Below, piece by piece: positions 7,957 through 15,531 of a stretch of 28,822 nucleotides of DNA. Position numbers and translations under genes: made by a program. Numbering within the stretch: the stretch's first letter is position 1; each line of letters begins with the position of its first letter. The notes beneath the pieces are model-generated. The model ran no database searches and was not told where the DNA came from. It saw only the letters and a program-made list of their open reading frames with translations. Source of the stretch: CAZKNF01 sp964554105. Its GTDB lineage: Bacteria > Bacteroidota > Rhodothermia > Rhodothermales > VXPQ01. The stretch covers positions 1-28,822 of the forward strand of contig CAZKNF010000046.1 in assembly GCA_964554105.1 (NCBI GenBank), in the 5' to 3' direction.

Positions 7957-9048
7957 ATGCCGACCATAAAGGACGTAGCCCGTCAGTGCGGCGTCTCAAT
8001 CGCGACGGTCTCCGCCGTGATCAACGATGCCGAGTGGGTGCCAGACGATACTCGGTCCCGTGTTCGAGACGCCATCAAGAAGCTCCACTACCGCCCGAAC
8101 AGGCTCGCTCAGGGTCTCAAAACGCGCAAGAGCTACACCGTCGGTGTGATCGTTTCGGACGTGACGAATCCGTTCTACACCGACATTGTGCGCAGCTTAA
8201 GCCACGAGCTGCGTGAGCACGACCGCAACCTGGTTCTCTGCGATTCCGACCATCGATTGGACCTCGGCGAGCAGAATTATCGGATGCTCCTCGAGAAGCA
8301 GGTCGACGGCATCGTCCTCATCGGCGACTCGGTCCGCGAATCGACGGTCGCTGAATTCGTTCACGAGAATCCTCGCATGCCGATCGTCGCAATCGAGCGT
8401 GACTACCGAATCGACGGCGTTAGCAAGCTGCTCGTCGACTCCGAAAAAGCCGCTTTCGACGCTACGACACATCTCGTCCACCAGGGATTCACGCGCATCG
8501 GAATGATCTCCGGTCCGCTCACCGGGCCGGGCAGCAGGAGCTACGGCCGCCTACATCAGTACAGTGGATATCGCCGTGCGCTCCAGCAGGGCGGCGTCGA
8601 TTTCGACGGTTTTCTCGTTGCGAACGGAGATTTTCGATTCAGCGGCGGGCAGTCCGCGATGGAGGAGCTGATGAGCCTTCCGGATCAGCCGGAGGCCGTC
8701 TTCGCCGCCAACGACATGATGGCCCTCGGAGCAATGGACGTGGCACGGCAGATGGGTCTCTCCATTCCGGATGACGTCGCGGTCGTTGGATACGATGATA
8801 TCCCGATTGCTACGCATACGTCTCCCCCGCTCACCACTATGGCGATTCCGAAGACCGAGCTCGGCCGGTCGGCAGCCCAGCTGCTGCTCGATCACCTCAG
8901 GAATTCCACCGGTTCGCAGCCCGTGCGACGAATCTTCCGGGCAGAGCTGGTCGTCCGCTCGTCGGCCGTCTTCTCGCTCGACGGTCATTCGAGCAAGCGA
9001 TCGCTCAGCTACCCGCAGATGAGCGAAGCCGTACACGACTCGACCTGA
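7957..9048 (+). CDS. LacI-family transcriptional regulator
   Basis: A 363-residue repressor from the ATG at 7957, preceded by GGAAGAG about nine bases upstream. The frame is open for 52 more codons upstream, but the conserved family start is MPTIKDVARQCGVSIATVSAVIN, the DNA-binding helix-turn-helix. The hinge helix is near YRPNRLAQGLKTRKSYTVGVIV. The periplasmic-binding-protein-like effector domain follows, with SDVTNPFYTDIVRSL, VAIERDYRIDGVSKLLVDSEKAA, PEAVFAANDMMALGAMDVAR and DDVAVVGYDDIPIATHTSPPLTT. Such proteins usually sense a sugar or nucleoside and bind palindromes with a central CG. A matching palindrome lies at 22535-22546, ahead of the PQQ dehydrogenase. It is divergent from ppk1 and 13 bp ahead of a flavoprotein gene. 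The ligand is unknown. Confidence 0.93.
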   Translation: MPTIKDVARQCGVSIATVSAVINDAEWVPDDTRSRVRDAIKKLHYRPNRLAQGLKTRKSYTVGVIVSDVTNPFYTDIVRSLSHELREHDRNLVLCDSDHRLDLGEQNYRMLLEKQVDGIVLIGDSVRESTVAEFVHENPRMPIVAIERDYRIDGVSKLLVDSEKAAFDATTHLVHQGFTRIGMISGPLTGPGSRSYGRLHQYSGYRRALQQGGVDFDGFLVANGDFRFSGGQSAMEELMSLPDQPEAVFAANDMMALGAMDVARQMGLSIPDDVAVVGYDDIPIATHTSPPLTTMAIPKTELGRSAAQLLLDHLRNSTGSQPVRRIFRAELVVRSSAVFSLDGHSSKRSLSYPQMSEAVHDST

Positions 9049-9061
9049 CCCACTCCTCCTC

Positions 9062-10471
9062 ATGGTTAAGCCCGGCACAAAAGACAATCCCCTCCGCGTT
9101 GCGATCATCGGTGCGGGTCCGGCCGCGTTCTATGCGGCCGATTATCTGATGAAGCAGGACGGCATCGCAGTCGAACTCGACATGTTCGACCGGCTGCCGA
9201 CGCCCTTCGGTCTGGTGCGAGGAGGCGTCGCGCCCGACCATCAGAAAATCAAAAATGTTTGCCGCGTCTTTCATAAGACGGCCATGAAGCCCGGCTTCCG
9301 GTTCTTCGGCAATGTCGAATTCGGCACCGATGTGATGGTCGAGGATCTGCGGAGGTATTACCACCAGATCCTCTACGCCACCGGTGCCCAGACCGACCGA
9401 TCGCTCGGCATTCCGGGAGAGGATCTGCACGGGAGTCACTCGGCGACGGAGTTCGTCGCGTGGTACAACGGCCATCCTGACTATCGTGAATGCGCGTTCG
9501 ATTTGTCGGCCGAGTCCGTCGTGATCGTCGGCGTCGGCAACGTCGCCGTGGATGTCGCGCGCATCTTGTGCCGAACGCCGGAAGAGCTGGCGACGACGGA
9601 CATCACGGACTACGCCTTCGAGGCGCTGACCGAAAGCAAGGTGCGCGAGGTGTACATGCTCGGCCGGCGCGGCCCGGCGCAGGCCGCATTCACCCCACCG
9701 GAGGTCAAAGAACTTGGTGAGATGGAGGATGCCGTAACTATCGTAAAGCCTGATGAGGCCGAGCTAGACCCGCTGAGCGAAGAGGCGATGGAAGACGCAG
9801 ATCGCGATACGCAGCGGAATGTCGAGATCATCAAGGATTTCTCGAGGCCGCAGGCCAACGGCCGCTCGAAGCGGCTGTACATTCGCTTTCTTGTCTCACC
9901 CGTTGAAATTCTGGGCGACGAACACAGCAAAGTCACCGGCGTTCGGCTGGTTCGCAACGAGCTCCACCGCACGGAAGACGGCCGTATTCGTCCGCGTGCG
10001 ACCGGCGACCACGAAGAACTGCGAGCGGGTCTGGTGTTCCGGTCCGTGGGCTACGAGGGTGTAGCTCTTCCCGGCGTTCCATTCAACCCGAATTGGAACG
10101 TCATCCTGAACGAGGAGGGCCGCGTGCTCGACCCCGAATCCCACCGTCCCATCGTGGGTGAGTATGTAGGTGGATGGATCAAGCGAGGACCGAGCGGCGT
10201 GATCGGGACGAACAAGGCGGATGCCGTCGAGACCGTCAAGTGCATGTTGGCGGATCTCGAGGCCGGCCTCGTACTCCATCCCGAGTCGCCTGACGCCGCA
10301 TCGGCCGAGCGCATGATCCGCGAGCGCCAGCCGCGTGCGTTCTCCTTCGAAGACTGGTGCCGGATCGACGAAATCGAGACGACGCGTGGTCAGGAGTCGG
10401 GTCGCCCACGCGTCAAGTTCACGAGCGTCGACGACATGTGGCAGGCTCTCGATCGGGTTCGCAGCAGCTAG
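9062..10471 (+). CDS. Ferredoxin/adrenodoxin-NADP+ reductase-type FAD protein
   Basis: A 469-residue two-domain flavoprotein. The FAD-binding motif is RVAIIGAGPAAFYAADYL near residues 12-29. The family signature PTPFGLVRGGVAPDHQKIKNV follows, typical of adrenodoxin reductase and bacterial FprA enzymes. The NADP-binding domain starts at SVVIVGVGNVAVDVARIL, with YMLGRRGPAQAAFTPPEVKEL next to it, and the C-terminal GGWIKRGPSGVIGTNKADAVETV stretch closes the FAD site. The expected reaction is electron transfer between NADPH and a ferredoxin; the partner is not in the window. It lies 13 bp after the LacI-family gene, so it may share its transcript, although no functional link is obvious. It ends 4 bp before the end of the convergent dehydrogenase gene. 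Confidence 0.92.
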   Translation: MVKPGTKDNPLRVAIIGAGPAAFYAADYLMKQDGIAVELDMFDRLPTPFGLVRGGVAPDHQKIKNVCRVFHKTAMKPGFRFFGNVEFGTDVMVEDLRRYYHQILYATGAQTDRSLGIPGEDLHGSHSATEFVAWYNGHPDYRECAFDLSAESVVIVGVGNVAVDVARILCRTPEELATTDITDYAFEALTESKVREVYMLGRRGPAQAAFTPPEVKELGEMEDAVTIVKPDEAELDPLSEEAMEDADRDTQRNVEIIKDFSRPQANGRSKRLYIRFLVSPVEILGDEHSKVTGVRLVRNELHRTEDGRIRPRATGDHEELRAGLVFRSVGYEGVALPGVPFNPNWNVILNEEGRVLDPESHRPIVGEYVGGWIKRGPSGVIGTNKADAVETVKCMLADLEAGLVLHPESPDAASAERMIRERQPRAFSFEDWCRIDEIETTRGQESGRPRVKFTSVDDMWQALDRVRSS

Positions 10472-10475
10472 CAGA

Positions 10476-13400
10476 TTATTCCGGATTCTCAAGGAACGCA
10501 AGAAGATCCGCCATTTCCTGTTCGCTGATCTGTTGTTCGATTCCGTCCGGCATCGCCGAGCCGTCCACCTGCTGCATAGACTGAATCTCTTGCCGGGAGA
10601 TCGTGATCTCCGTGCCGCCGATCATTGCCAGCGTTATCGCCGTCGACGTTTCGGCGCGGAGAATCCCGGAGAACACGTCGCCGCCGCGGCGTTCGATACG
10701 CCATTGCTCGTAGCCGTCAGCTATGGTGCGAGACGGCACCAGGACCGCTTCCAGGAGCGCATGCGGCGACCAATGTGAGACGGTTCCGAGGTCAGGACCA
10801 AATGATGCACCAGCTCCATCCAGCACGTGACAGCTGGCACAGGCTGTTTCGTAGACCCTCCGGCCGGCTGCTGGATCGCCTTCGATATCGAGCACCTCCT
10901 GATAACGCCGCAGCACCTCCGTCCGGCCAGTATCGGAGACGCGCAACAATCGCCGTGCGCGATCTTTGGTTTCACCATCCCAATCACGCATCAGGATGAC
11001 ACGGCGCTGCCATCCCAGCACGGAAGGTGAGATGCGTCCCGACTCGACGGCATCGAGAAGGACGCGAACGTGCGCTTCCGGCTGCATCAGTGCGTTTAAT
11101 GCAGATTCGCGTCCGGGAGCCGACATTCGAGGCCACTGATCGAGCAGAAAGCCGGGCAGATCCGCCCAGGACGTTTTTCCGAGGGCACGGATCGCGGCGG
11201 CCTCGACCTGCGGCGCGGGACGACTTCGGACCACCTTGCTGATTGTGGATGTGTACGATTCCGGATCCGAAATCTCGATCAACGCCAGGGCATCCGCACG
11301 GAACGGCGGTTCCGCGTCTGAGCGTGAAGCGATCTCGGCTGCCTCGATCAACCTCGAGTCGTCCACGCGTGATGCTCCCGAATGGCGTAACATTTCGAGA
11401 ATGGCGGCACGCATAGCCTCGTTGCCGGACGACTGGAAGAACACGTCGAGCAGCGCGTCGATGTGTTCGACTTCCAGCTCCCCTCCCTCTGCTCGCATCC
11501 GGATTCCTTCCGCGAGTCCGTTCAATATCGCGGAGGACGACTGCCGTTCGGACCGATCGAGTACGAACTCGACGGCGCCCTTCACGTCCGACGCGCTTCC
11601 GGAGGCGGCCACAAGCATGGCGAGACGCCGAAGGTATTCGCCGGAACCTGGTCGTTGATCATCCTCCAGCAGGTCGACTGTCTCCTTGAGCTGCTCGAAC
11701 GTCGGCGGCGTCCCCGCTGAGAGCGCAGCCGTCTGCACCCATCCATCATCGAGATCATTCATGAGGATGCGACGCCGCGCCTGTTCGGCTTGCGTCGTCT
11801 CGACATCTCCGAGGGTAAGCAAGAGCTGGAAGCGAACCTTCGGATCGGGGTCATCGACCATCCCAGTGAGCATCTCCTCGAATACAGATACGTCGTGGCG
11901 CTCTGCGAGCCGAATCGCATTTTCGCGCACGCCGACCGCCGGATCAGTGAGGGCGTGGCGGATGTCGTCATCTTCAAGCAGGCCCAGACCTTCCAGCGTC
12001 CACATCGCATGGAGGCGACCCGGCGCCTCAGGACTCGATCGCAGCGACGCGCGAAGCGCCGGAGCGATGGAATCGCCGCCCCGATCCACCAGAAGGCGCT
12101 GCGCGTGCAGCCGCCACCAGGCATTCGGATGCTCGAGTAATCCCGCGAGGTCATCGTTCGGCATATCTCCCAGCGACAGCTCGTCGACCCAGTCCGGCTT
12201 GTCGGCCGACTCAGGCGTAATCCGGTAGATACGTCCGCGATCGCTGCCGCTGTACAGGTCGCGCGTCTGCACCGCCTCGTCATCCATCCACTCCGGGTGC
12301 TCTACGATCTCGCGATAGTAATCGATGACGTACAGCGCACCATCCGGACCCACATAGAAGTTGACCGGACGAAACCAGCTGTCGGTCGAAGCGAGGAATT
12401 CGCGAGACTCGAACAGGCGACGCGCCACGAAGGTCGCACCGTCACCTTCGACCAGATCGGCGTGGATCAGATTGTGGACGGGCTCTGCGACGAAGGCGAC
12501 GCGATCGAATAGATCCGGAAATAATGCGCCGGAATACCAGGTAACGCCGGATGCACTCGTGAACACACCGCGATCGGTGAGAAGTTGATGATCCGGGTCG
12601 AGCGTGATCGGAAAGACATCCGCCGCGTTGCCGTGGGCGGGCGTAAACTCGAGAACATCGCGCACGGGAAGATCGAGGTTTCGTTCGAGGTACCTCGACG
12701 CAATCACCTCATGAAACTGATGATGCGCGTTCCCTACCAGAAAGTGGCGGCCCCACGGATCGAATGTATGGCCCCACTGCGACCAGGACGACATGGATTC
12801 CAGCTCACCCGTATCGGGCCGAAACCGGACGTTGCGATTGTTGGCATTCCGACCCAGACTGAGATTCCCATTCGAAAAGCCGCTACCCTCGACATCTCTC
12901 GGGGAGCCAGATGATGCTGCGAAGCGCACCTCGCTGCCGGGATCGCCAAATTCGTCCGCAAAGGCTTCCGTTCCGATCGGCCCGTTGTTTGCGAGATAGA
13001 TCCCGTTGTCTAGTCCGTAGAGCGGATTGTTGAAATTGTGCTGCGGATTCGAAAGGGCGAAGCCCGTCAGGACGACGTCTCGAGTGTCCGCACGTCCATC
13101 CCCATCGGTATCCTTTAGATAATAAACGTTCGGAGCGTCCGTGACGAGGATCCCGTCTTTCCATCGCATCACGCCGGTCGGCAGTGTGAAGCCTTCGGCG
13201 AAGACCGTGCTCGAATCAGGATAGCCGTCCGCATCCGTATCGGTCAGCAGCTTCACCCGTCCGGAGCCGCCGACGTCGAGCGGATATCCCGGCATCTCTA
13301 CGACGTAGATCCGGCCGTATTCATCGACTTCCATATCGACGGGGTCGGCAACCAGCGGCTCCGCCGCGAACACCTCGATCTGGAAGCCTTCGGCGATCTC

Positions 13401-13514
13401 GAACGTGTCCAGCGCGTCGTCGGGATCGAACGGCGGGCCGTCCCGGAGTCCGGATACACCGGCTGCTACCGTCACGAGAACGACCGCGACTAATGCGTTG
13501 ACGTGAGGGCGCAT
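10476..13514 (-). CDS. PVC-type heme-binding dehydrogenase with HEAT-like repeats and cytochrome c domain
   Basis: A 1012-residue secreted protein. The N-terminus is a signal peptide (VNALVAVVLVTVAAGVSG). Residues of roughly 30-430 form a beta-propeller typical of the PVC-type membrane-bound dehydrogenase family: FEIAEGFQIEVFAAEPLVADPVDM, GRIYVVEMPGYP, DTDADGYPDSSTVFAEGF and DGALYVIDYYREIVEHPEWMD. A long helical part with HEAT-like repeats follows (LLEHPNAWWRLHAQRLL, DPDPKVRFQLLLTLG). The C-terminal c-type cytochrome has C892-A-S-C895-H896 and a possible distal Met in SAMPDG. Members are thought to oxidise sugars or alcohols in the periplasm, but substrates are mostly unproven. It begins 5 bp after the Gfo/Idh/MocA gene, so both probably act on the same carbohydrate. 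The domains are clear; the substrate is not. Confidence 0.9.
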   Translation of the reverse strand: MRPHVNALVAVVLVTVAAGVSGLRDGPPFDPDDALDTFEIAEGFQIEVFAAEPLVADPVDMEVDEYGRIYVVEMPGYPLDVGGSGRVKLLTDTDADGYPDSSTVFAEGFTLPTGVMRWKDGILVTDAPNVYYLKDTDGDGRADTRDVVLTGFALSNPQHNFNNPLYGLDNGIYLANNGPIGTEAFADEFGDPGSEVRFAASSGSPRDVEGSGFSNGNLSLGRNANNRNVRFRPDTGELESMSSWSQWGHTFDPWGRHFLVGNAHHQFHEVIASRYLERNLDLPVRDVLEFTPAHGNAADVFPITLDPDHQLLTDRGVFTSASGVTWYSGALFPDLFDRVAFVAEPVHNLIHADLVEGDGATFVARRLFESREFLASTDSWFRPVNFYVGPDGALYVIDYYREIVEHPEWMDDEAVQTRDLYSGSDRGRIYRITPESADKPDWVDELSLGDMPNDDLAGLLEHPNAWWRLHAQRLLVDRGGDSIAPALRASLRSSPEAPGRLHAMWTLEGLGLLEDDDIRHALTDPAVGVRENAIRLAERHDVSVFEEMLTGMVDDPDPKVRFQLLLTLGDVETTQAEQARRRILMNDLDDGWVQTAALSAGTPPTFEQLKETVDLLEDDQRPGSGEYLRRLAMLVAASGSASDVKGAVEFVLDRSERQSSSAILNGLAEGIRMRAEGGELEVEHIDALLDVFFQSSGNEAMRAAILEMLRHSGASRVDDSRLIEAAEIASRSDAEPPFRADALALIEISDPESYTSTISKVVRSRPAPQVEAAAIRALGKTSWADLPGFLLDQWPRMSAPGRESALNALMQPEAHVRVLLDAVESGRISPSVLGWQRRVILMRDWDGETKDRARRLLRVSDTGRTEVLRRYQEVLDIEGDPAAGRRVYETACASCHVLDGAGASFGPDLGTVSHWSPHALLEAVLVPSRTIADGYEQWRIERRGGDVFSGILRAETSTAITLAMIGGTEITISRQEIQSMQQVDGSAMPDGIEQQISEQEMADLLAFLENPE

Positions 13515-13519
13515 GCGGC

Positions 13520-14960
13520 CTACAGTTCCCAGCCGCTGCGATACTCACGGTGCAGATACTGCTCCATATCCGGCGCATTCGGTATCGACATCGACGCCGC
13601 GTCGAATTCGATGGGGATGCGCGCCTGTTGTGCGACCACCCCGAGCAGCATCGTCTCGGTAAGCGGCACTGCGTACGAGAAGGGGCACGTGGCCTCGGCC
13701 TCTCCCTTGCAGGCCTGCACCCAGTTCATCTCGTGCGAGACCTGGATCCGCGGCAGCGTCGGGGGCACGTCGGTGTATTCTCCCATGAGCGACTCCGGAT
13801 ACAGCCGCGGATTGTGGCCGTACGTGTCGTAGACGAGGACGCCCTTTTCACCGATCATCATCGTCCCGCCCCCACGATCGACTTCGAAATCGGCCGGGAG
13901 TTCGGGTGGGCGCGGAGGAAGGAGTCCGCCGTCATACCACGTCATGCGCAGCGGCTCGCCGGATNNNNNNNNNNNNNNNNNNNNNNNNNNNNNNNNNNNN
14001 NNNNNNNNNNNNNNNNNNNNNNNNNNNNNNNNNNNNNNNNNNNNNNNNNNNNNNNNNNNNNNNNCCGCCGTTCTCAAACTCATAGTGCACCAGCGCGGCC
14101 AGTGGCCAGGATGCGAGGTCGTTTTCCTCACCACCGAACGGCGTATTGCTCGCCCAGACCTTGGTAGGATAGTCCAGACCCAGCGCCCAGTACGCATGAT
14201 CGATCAGGTGGGCGCCCATGTCCCCGAGGGCGCTCGTGCCGTAATCCACCCAGCCGCGCCAGGTGAAAGGATGATAGGCGGAATGATACGGCACGTGCGG
14301 TGCGGGCCCGAGAAAGAGATCCCAGTCGAGTTCATCCGGAACCGTCATTTCCGCATCCGGTCGCGGTATGCCCTGCGGCCAGATGGGACGGTTGGTCCAG
14401 ACGTGCACTTCGTGAACGGGACCGATGGCGCCGGCCTCGATCCATTCGACAACGCGCCGGCCATCATCGTGAGAGTGACCCTGATTGCCCATCTGCGTCA
14501 CGACACCTGCAGCTTCAGACTTCTCGAGAAGCACACGCGCCTCTCTCACCGTTCGCGTGAGCGGCTTTTGGACGTAGACGTGCTTGCCCAGATCCATTGC
14601 TGCTACGGCCGCGACCGCATGGGTGTGGTCGGGCGTGGCGATAATGACGGCGTCGATGTCCGACTCCATCTCATCGAACATCTGCCGAAAATCGGAATAT
14701 CTCGCAGCGTCGGGAAAGCGTTCGAAGGATTCGGACGCGCGGTTCCAGTCGACATCCGCCAGCGCGACGATATTCTCGCTTGCCACCTGCTGCAGATTGT
14801 TGCCGCCCATGCCGCCGGCTCCGATCGCGGCGATGTTCAGCTGGTTGCTGGGCGCCGTGTACCCGACTCCGCCGAGTACATGACGGGGAACGATCGAAAT
14901 GCCTGCGGCGGTGAGGGTCGCGCCCTTTAAGAATTTCCGCCTTGAAAGTTTATCGTCCAT
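13520..14960 (-). CDS. Gfo/Idh/MocA-family oxidoreductase, Tat-exported (interrupted by scaffold gap)
   Basis: One gene split by the N run at 13965-14064. The N-terminus MDDKLSRRKFLKGATLTAAG is a twin-arginine signal (R7-R8), which suggests export of the folded enzyme. The Rossmann domain follows with LNIAAIGAGGMGGNN and VIIATPDHTHAVAAVAAMDLGKHVYVQKPLTRTVREA, where the EKP-like motif is QKP. Then come VVTQMGNQGHSHDDGRRVVEWI and the family-specific VWTNRPIWPQGIPRP. After the gap the C-terminal half resumes at PLRMTWYDGGLLPPRP and ends in YLHREYRSGWEL. The two halves lie in different frames only because 100 Ns were inserted. The family covers NAD(P)-dependent sugar dehydrogenases, and exported members are common in Bacteroidota and Planctomycetota. 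It is the first gene of a pair with the PVC-type dehydrogenase. Confidence 0.88.
13965..14064. other. Assembly gap of 100 N
   Basis: Exactly 100 unknown bases, a common placeholder for a scaffold gap of unknown length. It lies inside the Gfo/Idh/MocA gene. The flanking bases rejoin in frame if the gap is removed entirely. Confidence 0.97.
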
Positions 14961-14989
14961 AGCGCTCGATTACACTTGTACTTGAAGGG

Positions 14990-15008
14990 GGCGCGTGCCG
15001 CACGCGCC
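14990..15008. promoter_or_regulatory. Perfect 8-bp inverted repeat upstream of the Gfo/Idh/MocA gene
   Basis: GGCGCGTG and CACGCGCC are perfect complements separated by CCG. The repeat lies about 30 bp upstream of the start codon of the minus-strand oxidoreductase gene. No U-tract follows on either strand, so a protein-binding site is more likely than a terminator. The binding protein is unknown. Confidence 0.35.
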
Positions 15009-15166
15009 TGAACTCACATCGTCGTCAGCGTTCCATCACTTACAATAGGAACGAATCGGCCGATATTCCTTACTATGACCCTGAAGGACGAGAAAAAGAT
15101 GGCGGTCCTTCATGGATTTTACACAATTAGTGGAAATAAAACCGCTTCCGGTCCACTGCTCAGGTG

Positions 15167-15195
15167 TTGTAATCGCCTTGAGAGATGTATATTGT
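15167..15195 (+). promoter_or_regulatory. Possible Bacteroidota-type promoter for the leader and cobA operon
   Basis: TTG at 15167-15169 and TATATTGT at 15188-15195 lie about 18 bp apart. This resembles the -33 TTG and -7 TAnnTTTG elements used by the primary sigma factor of Bacteroidota, with two mismatches in the -7 box. Transcription would start near 15200 and produce a leader RNA of about 330 nt before cobA. The match is weak. Confidence 0.25.
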
Positions 15196-15266
15196 GGATA
15201 GGCAAGCGAGAGAATCCTAAAGAATCCCAACTGAACGAGACCATTTTGCACGACACGGCTCGCCAT

Positions 15267-15386
15267 ATGATGTGTTTGCACTGTCTGTGTTGCGGCTGTC
15301 TGAGCTGCTGCTGTGTGGACTGCTGTGCATGCGCGGAGCCGAGTGGTGCCGATACGTCTCGCGATAGAATGCTACGACCTCGTTAG
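15267..15386 (+). CDS. Cysteine-rich leader peptide (putative attenuator peptide)
   Basis: A 39-codon frame from ATG at 15267 to TAG at 15384-15386. Codons 3-22 include 11 Cys codons in both synonyms (TGT and TGC), for example in the segment CLSCCCVDCCAC; the remaining residues look unremarkable. It lies 145 bp upstream of cobA-cysH-sirC, and an intrinsic terminator stands between them. Cys-codon runs ahead of cysteine biosynthesis genes are known in mycobacteria, where they make expression depend on cysteine supply, and leader peptides rich in the product amino acid are the basis of attenuation in trp, his and similar operons. I infer the same role here: low Cys-tRNA stalls the ribosome on the Cys codons. 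The true start is uncertain. The same frame is open from ATG at 15075, and from ATG at 15099, which has AAGGA ten bases upstream. Confidence 0.62.
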   Translation: MMCLHCLCCGCLSCCCVDCCACAEPSGADTSRDRMLRPR

Positions 15387-15427
15387 CATAAACTTACCGA
15401 GAATCAGTTTCGACCCGCTCATCTCCG
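15334..15427 (+). promoter_or_regulatory. Candidate antiterminator pairing in the cys leader
   Basis: Bases 15334-15346, just after the last Cys codon, can pair with 15415-15427, which covers most of the 5' arm and part of the loop of the terminator. The helix has 5 bp (15334-15338 with 15423-15427), a 2x2 internal loop, and 6 bp (15341-15346 with 15415-15420, including one G-U pair). It excludes the terminator hairpin. A weaker 5-bp helix, 15293-15297 with 15337-15341, could in turn block the antiterminator when no ribosome covers the Cys codons. This was found by eye and not folded by program. Confidence 0.45.
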
Positions 15428-15445
15428 GAGGTGAGCGGGTTTTTT
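15413..15445 (+). terminator. Intrinsic terminator between the leader peptide and cobA (putative attenuator)
   Basis: ACCCGCTCA at 15413-15421 pairs with TGAGCGGGT at 15432-15440 to give a 9-bp GC-rich stem with a 10-nt loop. A run of six T (15440-15445) follows directly. It lies after the stop of the cysteine-rich frame and about 85 bp before the cobA start, in the orientation of the operon. Since the next convincing genes are on the same strand, it looks like a leader attenuator rather than a gene-end terminator. Confidence 0.85.
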
Positions 15446-15531
15446 GTTGTCCGTACACACCTATTCGGCCGGGCGGCACGAGCACTGCACTAAGAAGGTA
15501 TCGACGAACGTCACGGACACGAAATAGACAG

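Larger units (their letters stand above)
14961..15266. other. Divergent intergenic region
   Basis: About 300 bp between the divergent Gfo/Idh/MocA gene and the cysteine-rich leader. It holds a short perfect inverted repeat at 14990-15008 and a possible promoter near 15167-15195. Open frames run through it on both strands, but none resembles a known protein. The + frame running from 15075 into the leader is the only one with a possible meaning, as an N-terminal extension of the leader peptide. Confidence 0.5.

Noticed and set aside
13944..14930. Long + strand frame through the N gap
   Set aside because: It is antisense to the Gfo/Idh/MocA gene and is continuous only because Ns contain no stops.
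13520..14960. Two separate genes or a frameshifted pseudogene in the Gfo/Idh/MocA region
   Set aside because: The frame change comes from an artificial 100-N insert; both halves carry intact family motifs and join in frame when it is removed.
15036..15281. Minus-strand frame of 81 residues in the leader region
   Set aside because: No recognisable domain or signal, and it is antisense to the more convincing leader elements.
15313..15531. Upstream extension of the cobA reading frame by 73 codons
   Set aside because: It crosses the Cys-rich leader frame and the terminator and shows no family similarity; cobA proteins begin near the MRRPIENG segment at 15532.
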